Part shown: one piece after another, positions 53,359 to 64,000 of the stretch
Layout: each line of letters begins with the position of its first letter
How positions within the stretch are numbered: the first letter of the stretch is position 1
From: Folioceros fuciformis
Taxonomy: Eukaryota > Anthocerotophyta > Anthocerotopsida > Anthocerotales
Direction: 5' to 3'
Length of the DNA: 64,000 nt
Assembly (NCBI GenBank): GCA_049999805.1
Contig: JBNGIO010006274.1
Span: forward strand, 233,875 to 297,874
Program-made: the position numbers and the translations under genes
The notes under the pieces: model-generated
What the model saw: only the letters and a program-made list of their open reading frames with translations
Databases searched by the model: none
Told to the model about the DNA's origin: nothing

Positions 53359-56300
53359 TGGTATGAGAGTCATGCTTTGGGACATAGATCTTAATTAATT
53401 CCGCTGCATAGAAGAAGCATGTAGGAATCCATGAAAAATTAATTATATAATAATTTTTCAATGACTTTATTGACAAAGGATTGACAATTGATGTAGAGGA
53501 AGAACAATAGGGACTTCAACAAATTCACATAATTATTCTTTAATAATTATGGAAGTATGCTCAAGCCCACATTGCCTTCCCTGCACACAATTCTCAGTTA
53601 CAAAATTCTGAGGAATAATGAATTAACAATTTAAATTCATACTCTCTGGAAATGCCTTCAGTCTAATGTCGCTGCTTAGCATGTCAACTTGGATGATACT
53701 GTGGAGATTGATTCTCCACAAATACCAGAGATACATGATGCTCATCAATACCTAGTTGAGCGCATTAATAATTTGGAGGATACCATGTTACAAGTCTTGG
53801 CCATACAATGTCAACAATCCTTGGCGCAAAATTCAAGGGCAATTAGTAAACTTGAGTCAAGCTCTACAGAGATTAATGGGTGCCTTCAACAACTGTTCCA
53901 AGAACTTTTACACACACATCTAGTGACTCCTCCAGACATGTCAATTTCTGTGGTGCAACCTGTTGTTGGGATGTTTCTCCCAACCCTGCTTCCACCCCCT
54001 AAAAAAACGGGAGAAGACAATTAGGATTCCGGTTCATGTGAAAGGGAATATCAAAGTTAGGGTTTAGATATTCACCTCTGTAGAATATCGTTTCGACAAG
54101 TAGGTTTCGTTTCGAGTCACCTCTTAGTTTTTGTGTCTCTCTACACGCTTGCTTCTTTACAGCTGCAAATCCTGCATAGACACCAACACATAAAAACAAA
54201 AACGGATAAGCATGTCAGCAACTCCTCCTCCCCCACCTCTCCCTCCTGGCACTTACAATCCTGTCTTTACATCTGAGTTAAAAGAGAAGGACAGATTTAC
54301 TGGTCAGAAATATGAGGTGTGCAGAGGTCGACTTTGTTGGCTAGAGGAGTCTGGGGCATTGTAGATGGCTCCATCCCTGAACCTCCTCGGACTGCCCTTA
54401 AGGGAGAGAGGGATAGATGGGATCATGCAAACAGCATAGGCATAGCCCTTCTTGTCTCTGGCCTGTATGAGGATGTTATTCCTCCCATAGCATTTCTAAC
54501 TAAGGCTAGTGAGATATGGTCACAATTAGAGAGCCAGTACAAGGTTAGTAATGTCCTTAAACTATGTGCATTACACACGGAGTGTTATGGACTAAAAATG
54601 CGAGAAGGAGACAAAGTTCTTGCTCACACCAGCAAACTTAGACACCTTCGAGCCCAACTTACCTCTCTTGGCACTGTGATGGATGAAGTGGACGTGATTG
54701 CTCAGCTACTCACCGGCCTGCCACCCATTTACCAAAGTTTTGTATTTGCACATAATGTCCCTATCCGACAGAATATCGCTGCCGGTGCTGCAAGGAGACA
54801 AGTCACTATCACCTTAGACGAGGTGATAGGTGCACTCTTCTAGGAAGAGCAGGGCAAGCTCATGTCAGGGTTTGGAAAATCCAAAGCTAACAGAGTTCGA
54901 ACCGCTTTCCGTGGAAGAGGGGCACAAAAAGACAAGATGCGGATGTAGTCCTCATACCAGGGAAACAGAAATGAAGGTCAATGCAATGATGCAGGGCCTT
55001 CCACAAAACGCACTGAAAACTGTAACTGGTGTGGCAAACCTTGGCATTGGGCTAATGAATGTAGGAAAAAGAAAGCCGGGGAGCCACGCAAACCTTCTTG
55101 CTCTACTGTTAGTGTTGTTGTGTGTGACAAGCCTGCAGATTCCAATAAGCTAGTAGTTAAGATTCTAACAGTCTGCTTGTCTACCTTAACAGGGGATGAA
55201 GCAGCCTGGTACCTGGATTTTGGGGGCTATAACCCATATATGCAGGGATGAGTCCCTCTTCACATCCCTAACTCCCTCTTCTAGTATAGAGAGAGTGTAC
55301 TTAGGTGATGAACGTAATACCACTAGCCTGCAGATATTAGGACATGGTTCCTATATGTTCATGCTTAGTGATGGGTCTACCTTAACTCTGACAGAGGTTT
55401 TATATGTGCCTAGTATGGCCAAAAAAGTGCTCTCACTAAGTGGACTTCTCAAGCTCAGAAGCTTCCAGCTGACAGCTGAAGAAGGCTCATGTTGCTTCTC
55501 CCGAAAGGACTCACCCTCCGTATGTGTGTTCAAGGCTTTACCTGAACATGACCTTTACTGTCTTGACTTCACAGCCTTGCTGGGGGAAAGCATCAAGCCC
55601 ATTCTACAAGTGCAGGAAACCTTTCCGCCAAACAGCAGTCTATACTCTGGCATGCATGGCTTGGCCATTTGAATTGCAAAGCTTTAGCATCCCTCAGGCT
55701 ATCGTGAGCCCCTTCCTACTCACCTCAAGGCACTTACTCTTTGTGAGACATGTGCCCTTGCTAAGCAGAAGGAGCAACCCTTCCCAACAAGCCCAACTCG
55801 CAGATCTTCCCAACCCCTAGAACTAGTGCATGCTGACATATCTAGTCGTCAGACTATTCCTTCACCATTACAGACGATTACACAAGGTATACTTGGACAT
55901 TCCCCATGAAGAGGAAAAACGAGACTTTCCCTTTGTTCCAAACTTAGCTAGCCACGGTGCAGCACCAAACTAGCTACCTCCTAAAGATCTTTAGATCTGA
56001 CAATGGCACAGAATTTGTGAATCAGTCCTTCGAAACCCTCTTCACCACACAAGGGATCATCCACCAATTAATCGTGCCTTATACGCAACAAGAAAATGGC
56101 GTTGCTGAAAGGAAAAATCAAACCTTAATAATCATGACCCAAGCGATGCTATTGTGGTTAGGCCTCCCATCCCCTTACAGGGCAGAAGCAGTGGTCACCT
56201 CAACTTATATATTAAATATGTGGCCCACCAGCTCACTCGTTCCTAACACAACACCGTTCGAGCTGTTCTGGAAACGCAAGCCTAGCCTCCTTCATCTTCA

Positions 56301-58470
56301 AATTTTTGGCTCTAAAGCCTATGCATGTAAAGGCATAATACCTGCAGATAAACAACGGAAGTTAGAGAATCGCTCAAAGCGCCTTATTTTTGTGGATTAC
56401 AATGAAACAGTAAAGGCATATAAGCTAATTGATCCAATTTCTAGGCAACCTGTCCTTGCTAGAAGTGTCACATTTTTGGAATCCTTACAGTTTGCCCCGT
56501 TGAGAGATGAACTATCTAACCCTTTCGAGCAGCCAGATGATTCTAATGACATAGTCTCTTGTCTTTGTATCCCTTGGATGTTGGTGGCATTGCCCATAAT
56601 ACACCAACAGATAATCCAGGACCAGATCCTGTTAATCCAGGCCTTGTTGCTGATGGCAATGTTCATAACCTGCCACATCTCTTGGCACCTGAAGCAGACT
56701 TGAACCATTCGAATTATGTTCCAGTTCGATACGATGTAGGAAATCTAGAGGACGACTTGGGATTTTTAGATAATCTTGATGCACAGTTAATGGATGACAT
56801 ACCTAATGCTGTTGATGAGCTCCCTCAGCCTGACCTAGTTGTAGTTGAACTAGCTCAAGACGCTATTGAAGATGCTGGCCCATGTCGCTCTACAAGACAC
56901 AGACCTTCCCCTTTCGGGTGGAGTGAACCTCCATACTCTAGTATTGACTTCAGACATCATGCCGCCTCAGTAGTTTCCTCTCCTCCAGATGTGCCTCCAG
57001 AGCCAACTTCTCTTACAGAAGCTCTTACTGGACCAGACAAGGACAAATGGAAATTCGTTGTTGATGACGAATACAACAACTGTATTAAAAATGGTACTTG
57101 GCGTTTGGTTCCTAGGCTTGCAAACAGGAAAGCTATAACCTATAAGTGGGTGTTTAGCATAAACTTAATGCACAAGGACACATAGCATGTTACAAAGCTA
57201 GGCTGTGTGCAAGAGGATATACCCAGGTTGCTGGCTTGGATTACCAAGAAACGTTTTCTCCAATTGTACGTGCTCACTCCATCCAGATTATTTTGGCTCT
57301 TGCTGCGGAGTATGACCTGGAATTGCAGCAAATGGAAGTTTGCACAGCTTTTCTCCATGGTATTCTTGAGGAAGAACTGTACATGGAGCAGCCAAAAGGC
57401 TATGTAGACCCTGCACACCCTAATCATGTATGTCAGTTAATCAAATGCCTGTATGGACTAAAACAGAGTGCAGAACGCTGGTACAAAAGGTGTGATACTG
57501 CCTTGAAGTCTCTGGGTTTCACACAATGCAAAGCTTATTCGAATGTATATATGTTTCAAGATGGCATGTGTCATCCTCTACCTATGTCATCCTTGCACTT
57601 TACATCAATGATGCAATCCTTGCAGCCAGTAACCCTGCAATCCTGTCACATGTGAAGACCTTGTCAAGGAACACCTTCGAAACGACGGACAGTGGTGACC
57701 TACTATTTTGTTTAGGAATCCAGATTTTAAGTGTTAGATCAGAGGGGCTGCTAATCATCCATCAACACAAGTACATAGCAAAGATTTTACACAGGTTTAA
57801 TATGACACAGGCCCATCCAACTACTACTTCAGGTGCTGTAGGCACGAAACTCACAAGATACGAGTCTCTAGTGATAGAGGCTAATAAGCAGGACATGCTT
57901 GATGTGCCATATCATCAGGCTGTTGGCAGCCTGATCTTCGTCAGCAACTAGACAAGACCAGATGTTCAGCTCTCGGTTAATACTATCTCACAATTCCTAG
58001 ATAATCCAGGATGTGCGCATTGGACAGCTGTGAAAAGAGTCTTCCGCTATCTTAAAGGCACACATTATTTTGGTCTATGCTATAGGCGTAGAGGACAGTC
58101 GAACCTTGTGCTTGAGGGGTACACGGATGTAGATTGGGCCTCCGATAGTGACTCACGCAAGACTCTCTCTACATATGCTTTCCTTTTAGAACATGCCACC
58201 ATCAATTCGAGCTGTAAAAAGCAGACAAGTATTGCCCTGTCCAATATAGAGGCCGAATATAAGTCCTTAACGGATGCTACGAAAGAAGTGGAATGGGAGC
58301 GGTCCTTCTTACATGATCTTGGGCAGACACAACTTGGTCCTACTCACCTATACTACGATAATCAATCTGCGATTGCTCGTGTTGCCAATCCTCGCTTCAG
58401 TCAGGTTGAAGTGTCACCTGACGTCTGCTTGGCTCTCGTGACGGCTATGGCCGACAAGCACCAACTGATC
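53359..58470 (+). pseudogene. Ty1/copia retrotransposon gag-pol relic, 3'-truncated (plus strand)
   Basis: After the primer-binding site and a leader come gag (about 54240-54840, with WSQLESQYKVSNVLKLCALH and VIAQLLTGLPPIYQSF) and a zinc knuckle near 55020-55065. A degenerate protease follows near 55205 (DFG where DSG/DTG is expected), then integrase (55957-56480, with FRSDNGTEFVNQSF and QENGVAERKNQT). Reverse transcriptase spans about 57000-57950 (NGTWRLVPR, LDYQETFSPIVRAHS, CLYGLKQSAERWY), and RNase H covers 58030-58400 (GYTDVDWASDSDSRKT, YDNQSAIARVANP). The reverse-transcriptase core reads YIND instead of YVDD, and many stops break the frame. RNase H is cut off around 58400-58470, where LINE-like sequence begins. 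A 111-codon open stretch at 53689-54024 lies upstream of gag and is unrecognised. Confidence 0.88.
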
Positions 58471-58499
58471 TAATGCCGTTCCCACCACCAAGGCATGTC

Positions 58500-61400
58500 A
58501 CAAGCCAACAACTGCAAGTCAATTGTCGATCAATTGGGATATCTTTTGTGTCTAGGAGCACAAGCTAGATGCAAGAAAGGTGCAGGACCGTGCACTGAAA
58601 CGGCTGTACATCCAGAGGTAGACCTTCTGGGCCCCTGCCCAAGGATCCAAAGGAGGGCGGGAAATCACAATCCACCAGTCACTACAGGATAAAATCCGGG
58701 AGCACGGCACGGACCCGGATTTCTGCTTCCAATGGGTGTCACTGCACCTCCCGTGCGGGGTGGTTGGGGTGTGCAATGTTTATGCCCCAACGACACCTTG
58801 CCTTCGAGTTGCGACATGGAGAAGGATGAAGGACCGTCTAAACCCTGCTATTAGTTGGCTAGTGGCAGGGGATTTTAATTTTGTGGAGAGTCCTGAGGAT
58901 CGCAAGGGTGGCAGCTCAGTAGGTCAACTTCACACATGCAGAAGATGGACTAAACTCAAGGACTTGCACCTAAATGTGGAGGATCCTTGGAGAACTGTTC
59001 CGGCTTTGCGGCACTTGGGCTCTCTTGCGTTTAGCTAGTCAAACCAACAAAGCAGCCCCATCCTGAGAAAATTGGACCGTATCTATATCCAGTCCCCTCT
59101 GTTTGCCCGTGTGCAAACCTTTGCCATCATTCTTGGTACCGCGCTATTGGATCATGCCCCTGTCCTGCTAAGCTTTTGCTGTTCGGAATCAGGTAACACC
59201 CCTACTGGCTATGTAGGGAAGTTCTTCAGGATGAATACCTCTTTGCTCAAACGTCCGGGGGTGTGTTTAGACATCAAGGATATCTTCACCAATTTCTACA
59301 GTGATCCCAGATACGATCCGCAAGACAAGTTTCTCAAAGCATGTAGGGAATCATCTCGGTACCTCCGCAACCTAAGACCCAAGGTCAAGTAGGAGGAAAG
59401 ACGCCAGGAACAAGAGATTAGGGAGGTACTTGGTTCCTTGCAAAGACGGGCTGAAACTCAATAGCTCTCCCCAGAAGAATTCCAACAGCTGCAAGACACT
59501 CTCTTCGCGGTGGATTTGTTTGAGGAACAAAAAGCTCAAGGCTGGTACAAACGGGCCAAGGTGAAGTGGACAGTGGAAGGTGATCTGCCGAGATGTTTCT
59601 TCTTCAACACACTGCACCAAAACCGCAGGAAAACCACCATCCCCCCTCTCCGGGATGCACAGGGCAACAAAATCTTTGATCCACGACTGTTAAGACAGTT
59701 CATTGCTGGAAACTTCAAGGATTTTTTCTTTTCCCAAGGCTCCTTCAATGGCTGGGAGGATAGGTGGACTCGCTCCTATGGGAGCTACATGAGGAAAATC
59801 TCTGAAGTCCAAAGTCGTGAGCTGGAAAGCCCTCTCAGTGTGGAAGAGCTTCACCGGGCTTTGCTGTACATGCCGCCAGATAAATCCCCAAGACCAAACG
59901 GAATTTCCAAGGAATTCTTTGTATGGGGCTGGAGATTCATGGAAAGCCCACTACAAGCTGCGGTAGGGGACATTTGGGAAAGGGGCTCCATGGGACCGTC
60001 TGTCAACAAAAGTCTCATCACCTTATTACCCAAGGTGCAGGCTTTAGAGTCTATTCTCAACTGGCATCCGATCAGTCTTCTCAACACACTGTACAAACAA
60101 CTTGCTAAGGTCCTCTCTAATCGCATCTGACATCTGCTTCATGGCTTGATTGAGCCAGAACAGAGGGGATTTATCAAGAAACAGTGCATACTTGACAGTC
60201 TTCTTCTCGTCAAGGACGCCAAGTGGTGGATCCGATACTCCAAGATGCCAGCCGTCATTATATCCCTCGACTTTCAAAAAGCGTATGACTCTATTGAATG
60301 GAACTTTCTCTAGAAAACTCTCAAGCACTTCGGGTTCGGGGAGAACTTCTTTCGCTGGGTGGTTATTCTGACCAAAGATGCTGGTGCCAAAGTGGCGGTG
60401 AATGGTGAAATCTCGGAGCGCTTCCCCATCACCCGATCTGTGAGGCAAGGATGTCCTCTGGCCCTAGCTCTTTTCTCCATCCTTAGTGATTTACTCATAT
60501 GGAGAATCAACTCACACCCTGAAGTAGATGGCATCAGAGATCCACTCGGCAAAGAATGCAGGATCTCTTGTTTGGCTGACGACACGATGCTGTTGCCAGG
60601 GTTGATGAAAGATCGTTGCAAGCCATGATGTAGGTCATTGAGGAGTTTGGCGTATTATCGGGGTGTAAAGTTAACTCGGCCAAAACAAAGATGATATGCC
60701 TAAACACAGGTGACAGAATCCCCATCCCGGTGATCCATATTGAGCGCATCTGTCAAAACCACCAGTTCCACAAATAACTTGGTATCCCTCTACAGGAGGG
60801 GGAGGAGGATGGGGAAATCAGGAAGTATATTGTTTCAAGGTTCATCAGGAAAGCTCAAGCCCTTCAAATATTACAGCTCTCCATGGTGGCCAGGATAGTT
60901 GCCATAAACTACATCCTGACAGCAATGTTATGGTATTTCCTATTCGTTTGGTCCCCGTCTCGAGCGAACATTGCCAGGCTAAAACAAACCATCAGACAAA
61001 TCTTATGGAGTGGGCCAGTGGAGGGGGAAGGCAACTGCCAAAAAGTAGCTTGGGATCTCCTAACTCAACCCAAACTTCATGGTGGCCTAGCCTTAGTGGA
61101 CCCAGTCCTCAAGACCCAGGCTCTTCACGCACAGTATGGGTCAAAGCTATGGGTCCTCTGGACTTCCCATGGAAGAACTTCATTGCTAGACTCCATAGTG
61201 CCCAACTTAGCAAGATGGATCAACAGGGCATAGTGCATGTTCTTGCAGACCGCGTCCCGTTCGCTCAAGGGGAAGGGTCACCACTATGGCACTCCATTTG
61301 AAGTAGTTTCCGCAAGGCTCTGGCTCGCTGGCAACACCCGGATAAACGTTCAGAAGCTCTGGCATTACCTCTGTAGGGTCTACCCCACATGTGGTCACCA

Positions 61401-61990
61401 GAGCAAGCAAGCACGCAAGATCAGAAAGTCCCAACACTTTCGGAATGCTGGACTGAGGGGCATAGTGTTCTTGCGAGACGTTTGGGACTGGGAACAAGAG
61501 TCATGGAAATCTCCCTTCCAACTTCAAATGTAGTTTGGACTCTTTGCAACCTGTGCGAGAGTCATCCTAAACACTATACGCAGGGATTTGTTGGCTAGCC
61601 TAAGAGAAGTGATATCTCAAGCAGCCCCCAGACAAGCGGGGGTTTCTGTTATAGTGGAAGCACCCACTAGACTTCCCGGATCCCCGCTCAATAGTACGTC
61701 AGTTTTTCAGCTGGGTGGGGCCTCCGGGTCTAGAGTTGGAGCAAGGAGATGAATACCGGATCAAGTCGAGCTTGGGAGACCTCAGACTAGTTGCACAGAG
61801 GCAAGACATCAGGGAGTTCCTTGTCTCCCCTGTCACAGTTCTCTTTGGCTCTGCGAATGGCAGATGTTGGCGGCTGTAGGACGAGATCCTGTGCTCCCCC
61901 TCATGTTGGGGAGGGGACACCGTCTAGTGGGAACAGTGCCGGACACATGAGTTGCAGTTCTCAACCAGCTGCTAGAGATGGCCGGCCAAG
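58500..61990 (+). pseudogene. LINE (L1-type non-LTR retrotransposon) relic
   Basis: Starting near 58500 a degenerate apurinic-endonuclease domain is visible (EHKLDARKVQD-like start, VCNVYAPTTP, WLVAGDFNFVE, LDRIYIQSPLF and LLDHAPVLLSF). A reverse transcriptase follows at about 59510-60630 with PDKSPRPNGISKEFF, LLPKVQ, ISLDFQKAYDSIEW, VRQGCPLALALFSIL and CLADDTMLL. The C-terminal part (60640-61990) has SAKTKMICLN, LGIPLQEGEEDG, VWSPSRANIARLK and LLTQPKLHGGLALVDP. Stops and frameshifts are spread throughout. The first ORF (gag-like) is missing, so the copy is 5'-truncated, as is typical of LINEs. It directly follows the broken RNase H of the copia relic. Confidence 0.88.
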
Positions 61991-62007
61991 CTTGATCGTC
62001 CAGGTGA

Positions 62008-62024
62008 CCCTAAACCCTAAACCC
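62008..62024. repeat. Short telomere-like motif CCCTAAA
   Basis: CCCTAAACCCTAAACCC, just over two plant telomere units, lies between the end of the LINE relic and a gypsy fragment. Confidence 0.6.
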
Positions 62025-62029
62025 ATAGG

Positions 62030-62935
62030 CCAAAACCCCATAGCCGCAAGGTATCGCCCTTCAAAAACACTAGGAGCATTCTTTAATCCAAATGGAATAA
62101 CAATACACTATCATAGGCATTTATTGCCCCAAAAAGAAATCTTCTTATCCTCCTCCTCCATCATATCTCATTCAATGACCTATAATCCCCACATATTGTC
62201 TTCTCTTTCCAATTACCATATACATCTTTTTTGGGTGGAAGTACTGTAGTGACTACATGCTTTGACTCTAGGAACCTAATCAATCCTGCCTCCAACAATT
62301 CATGACACTTTTTGTCTACAATCTCATTCTCTACCTTTCTCAAGCGGTATGGCCTTCTAAAAATTGATTATGAAGTTTGAAGATAAATTGTAAACTTAAA
62401 CGTCTTATGTCTATCCAATTCTTTATTGGAAAAAGCAAACACTTGCCTTCTATCCTCCATAATCTTTGCAAAGTCTTCCCTATCATTAGTACTCATTTCC
62501 TCATACACATCCCACTGGAAATCCGCATGCTCTTTTTTCTCACAAATGTTCTGACTATCAACCAAACTGGCACTATTTCTTCCCCCTCCTGCAACTTCTA
62601 CAATCTTTTCACTAGTCTTCATTTGCTTGCTTCTTTTCAAACCACTACTAAAAGTGTCATCACTTCCTCTCATCCTCTTGGTTGCGCCCCCTGTGGCGGC
62701 AAAACCTCGGGCACTGATTGCCAATGAGGTCAACCTTTAGTGGCCACACTGATCCCATTGTCGTTGAGTCATTGGGTTTCATTCCCACGAAGGAGTGATG
62801 AGGTTCCTCACTACTATGGATGGAGGTCGGACTGAATTGACTCGATAACAGATTTGAGGGCTGCCCTCCAGCTCCTATCAGACGTGGGACAGTCCTCGCT
62901 GTCCAACAGTCAATTGCACCTCTCTCGGTGCCCAC
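62030..62935 (-). pseudogene. Ty3/gypsy pol fragment
   Basis: On the minus strand a protease-to-RT linker (62733-62368, with FAKIMEDRRQVFAFSNKELD) leads to the start of reverse transcriptase (62343-62161, with KKCHELLEAGLIR, VLPPKKDVYGNWKEK and CGDYRSLNEI). It resumes after a deletion at about 62150-62050 with an FGLKNAPSVF-like motif. The catalytic YxDD region and everything after it are absent. The extra open frame at 62935-62660 may be the upstream polyprotein part. Confidence 0.78.
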
Positions 62936-64000
62936 AAATGCACTCTAGTCACTACAACGACACTAAGCTCTCAGATCTGCGACTTTCCTCACTCACTTAC
63001 TTCACTCACTCACTCACTCCCACACCAACAATCAGCAAGAACACCACTACCTTCTACACTTCCCTATCAACTCTCCCACTCGGCAAGAGTCACTAGACCT
63101 ACTCCAAAGAAGAGCATGACATCACCCACGATCCTACCAAACACCATGCAAGCATGGTCGGCACACACTCCAGCCTTGCGAGGAAACGAGAATGACAGAT
63201 CATGGGGACACGACACGGAGAGCACAATCAAGAATTAAAGGGACCTAGCCCTTAACCTTGGCCACCACTTCTCAAAGCTTGACCAGACGCTGGACACATG
63301 CATAGTAGGCACACACTGCTATATCTAAGCAGGAACAGCCTGAGAGAGCCCGGAAAGTGATAACCTGCCTCCTATAGGCTCACTCCATCTTATAGGAGCA
63401 TGTCTCTCTCTTACCTCACCTCTCTCTAGCTTGAAAATTATTATTTTAATAAGACCATTAGCCTAGCCGGCTGTCACCAGCCACTTATTTAGACTTCCTT
63501 GGCACATTCTGCCGCCAATATTGATAACCTGGCCCGACAACTTGCTGACCCTACCAGCACAAGTATCCACCACCTATTAAACTATTCTAAGACCTTGAAG
63601 GATGCTTGATCTTCAAAGATCTTGCGGACGCCGCCTCTTTCTTCCTGGATAGCTGCTCGCAAAGCCTTCCCCTGCAACTGTTCCCCTTGGCGGCTGAGCT
63701 TGCCTCCATGGGAGAAGTATGAGCAGTGGGAAAAGAAAGGGAAGAGGTGAGAAGAAGTGTGATTAGCAGCCAGAACCGGGCCAGAAATCAGCAACTTATT
63801 CAATAGAATCGGCTTCTAGCCGATTCGGTTCCTCGGCCATTGAAAACTGATTCTAGGGTCCAGGGACAGTTCAAACCATCGACCAAGTGAGATAGGTAAG
63901 GGTCATACTTTCTAGAATTATCTCCCAAAAAATAGCAAAGAAAAGGAAAAAAATTAAAGGAAATGGGAAAAAGGGGAGGAAGGCGGGATGAGCAGCTCTC
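62936..64000. other. Unassigned repeat-like region
   Basis: A CACT/ACTT microsatellite lies at about 62990-63020. The rest may be the remaining part of the gypsy element, but I find no LTR pair, gag or other domain. No host gene is supported. Confidence 0.45.

Noticed and set aside
62990-63020. CACT repeats considered as a CRISPR-like or transposon end
   Set aside because: It is a simple tetranucleotide microsatellite with no spacer structure and no paired terminus.
1-64000. tRNA, rRNA, microRNA hairpins and CRISPR arrays
   Set aside because: I looked for tRNA box motifs, rRNA-like blocks and regular repeat-spacer arrays and found none I could support by eye. Dedicated covariance-model searches would be needed to exclude small RNAs.

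Overview
This window is nuclear DNA of a land plant (streptophyte). Every recognisable cellular gene belongs to a family with a close plant counterpart: CLASP, a DUF3754 membrane protein, serine acetyltransferase, a LACS6/7-type long-chain acyl-CoA synthetase, an At1g80870-like receptor kinase and a DUF506 protein. Introns are GT-AG (one GC-AG) and mostly 70-210 bases long. That is short for a plant and could suit a compact-intron lineage such as a bryophyte or lycophyte, but I cannot name the species. Five runs of N mark assembly gaps.

Layout. Positions 2-20872 form a gene-rich block. It holds, in order, the 3' end of CLASP (+), DUF3754 (+), serine acetyltransferase (+), the acyl-CoA synthetase (-, 23 exons) and a single-exon receptor-like kinase (-). 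I rebuilt the exon structures by following reading frame and splice sites; codon phase closes at every junction. Positions 20.9-29.9 kb are AT-rich and repetitive. They hold a broken PIF/Harbinger transposase and the first copy of a 3.2-kb duplicated segment with an intronless poly(A)-binding-protein-like ORF. Positions 29984-31951 hold a three-exon DUF506 gene, preceded by about 3 kb of GC-rich, short-repeat DNA. From 35.2 kb to the end the window is a transposon graveyard. It contains a minus-strand Ty1/copia relic with a short LTR, a CACTA (TNP2) fragment, a plus-strand Ty1/copia relic with an inserted block, an unexplained antisense ORF, the second copy of the PABP-like segment, a third Ty1/copia relic with its 5' LTR and primer-binding site, a LINE joined to that relic, and a Ty3/gypsy fragment.

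The host genes do not form a pathway. They are independent housekeeping or signalling genes covering microtubule dynamics, sulfur assimilation, peroxisomal fatty-acid activation and receptor-kinase signalling. The most unusual items are three. The first is the pair of dispersed, intronless ORFs equivalent to PABP RRM2-RRM4 only, embedded in a duplicated non-coding segment with a nearly identical core. The second is the kinase with a roughly 390-residue insertion in its activation segment carrying repeated REWWK-type motifs. The third is the serine acetyltransferase with a predicted N-terminal extension of about 270 residues.
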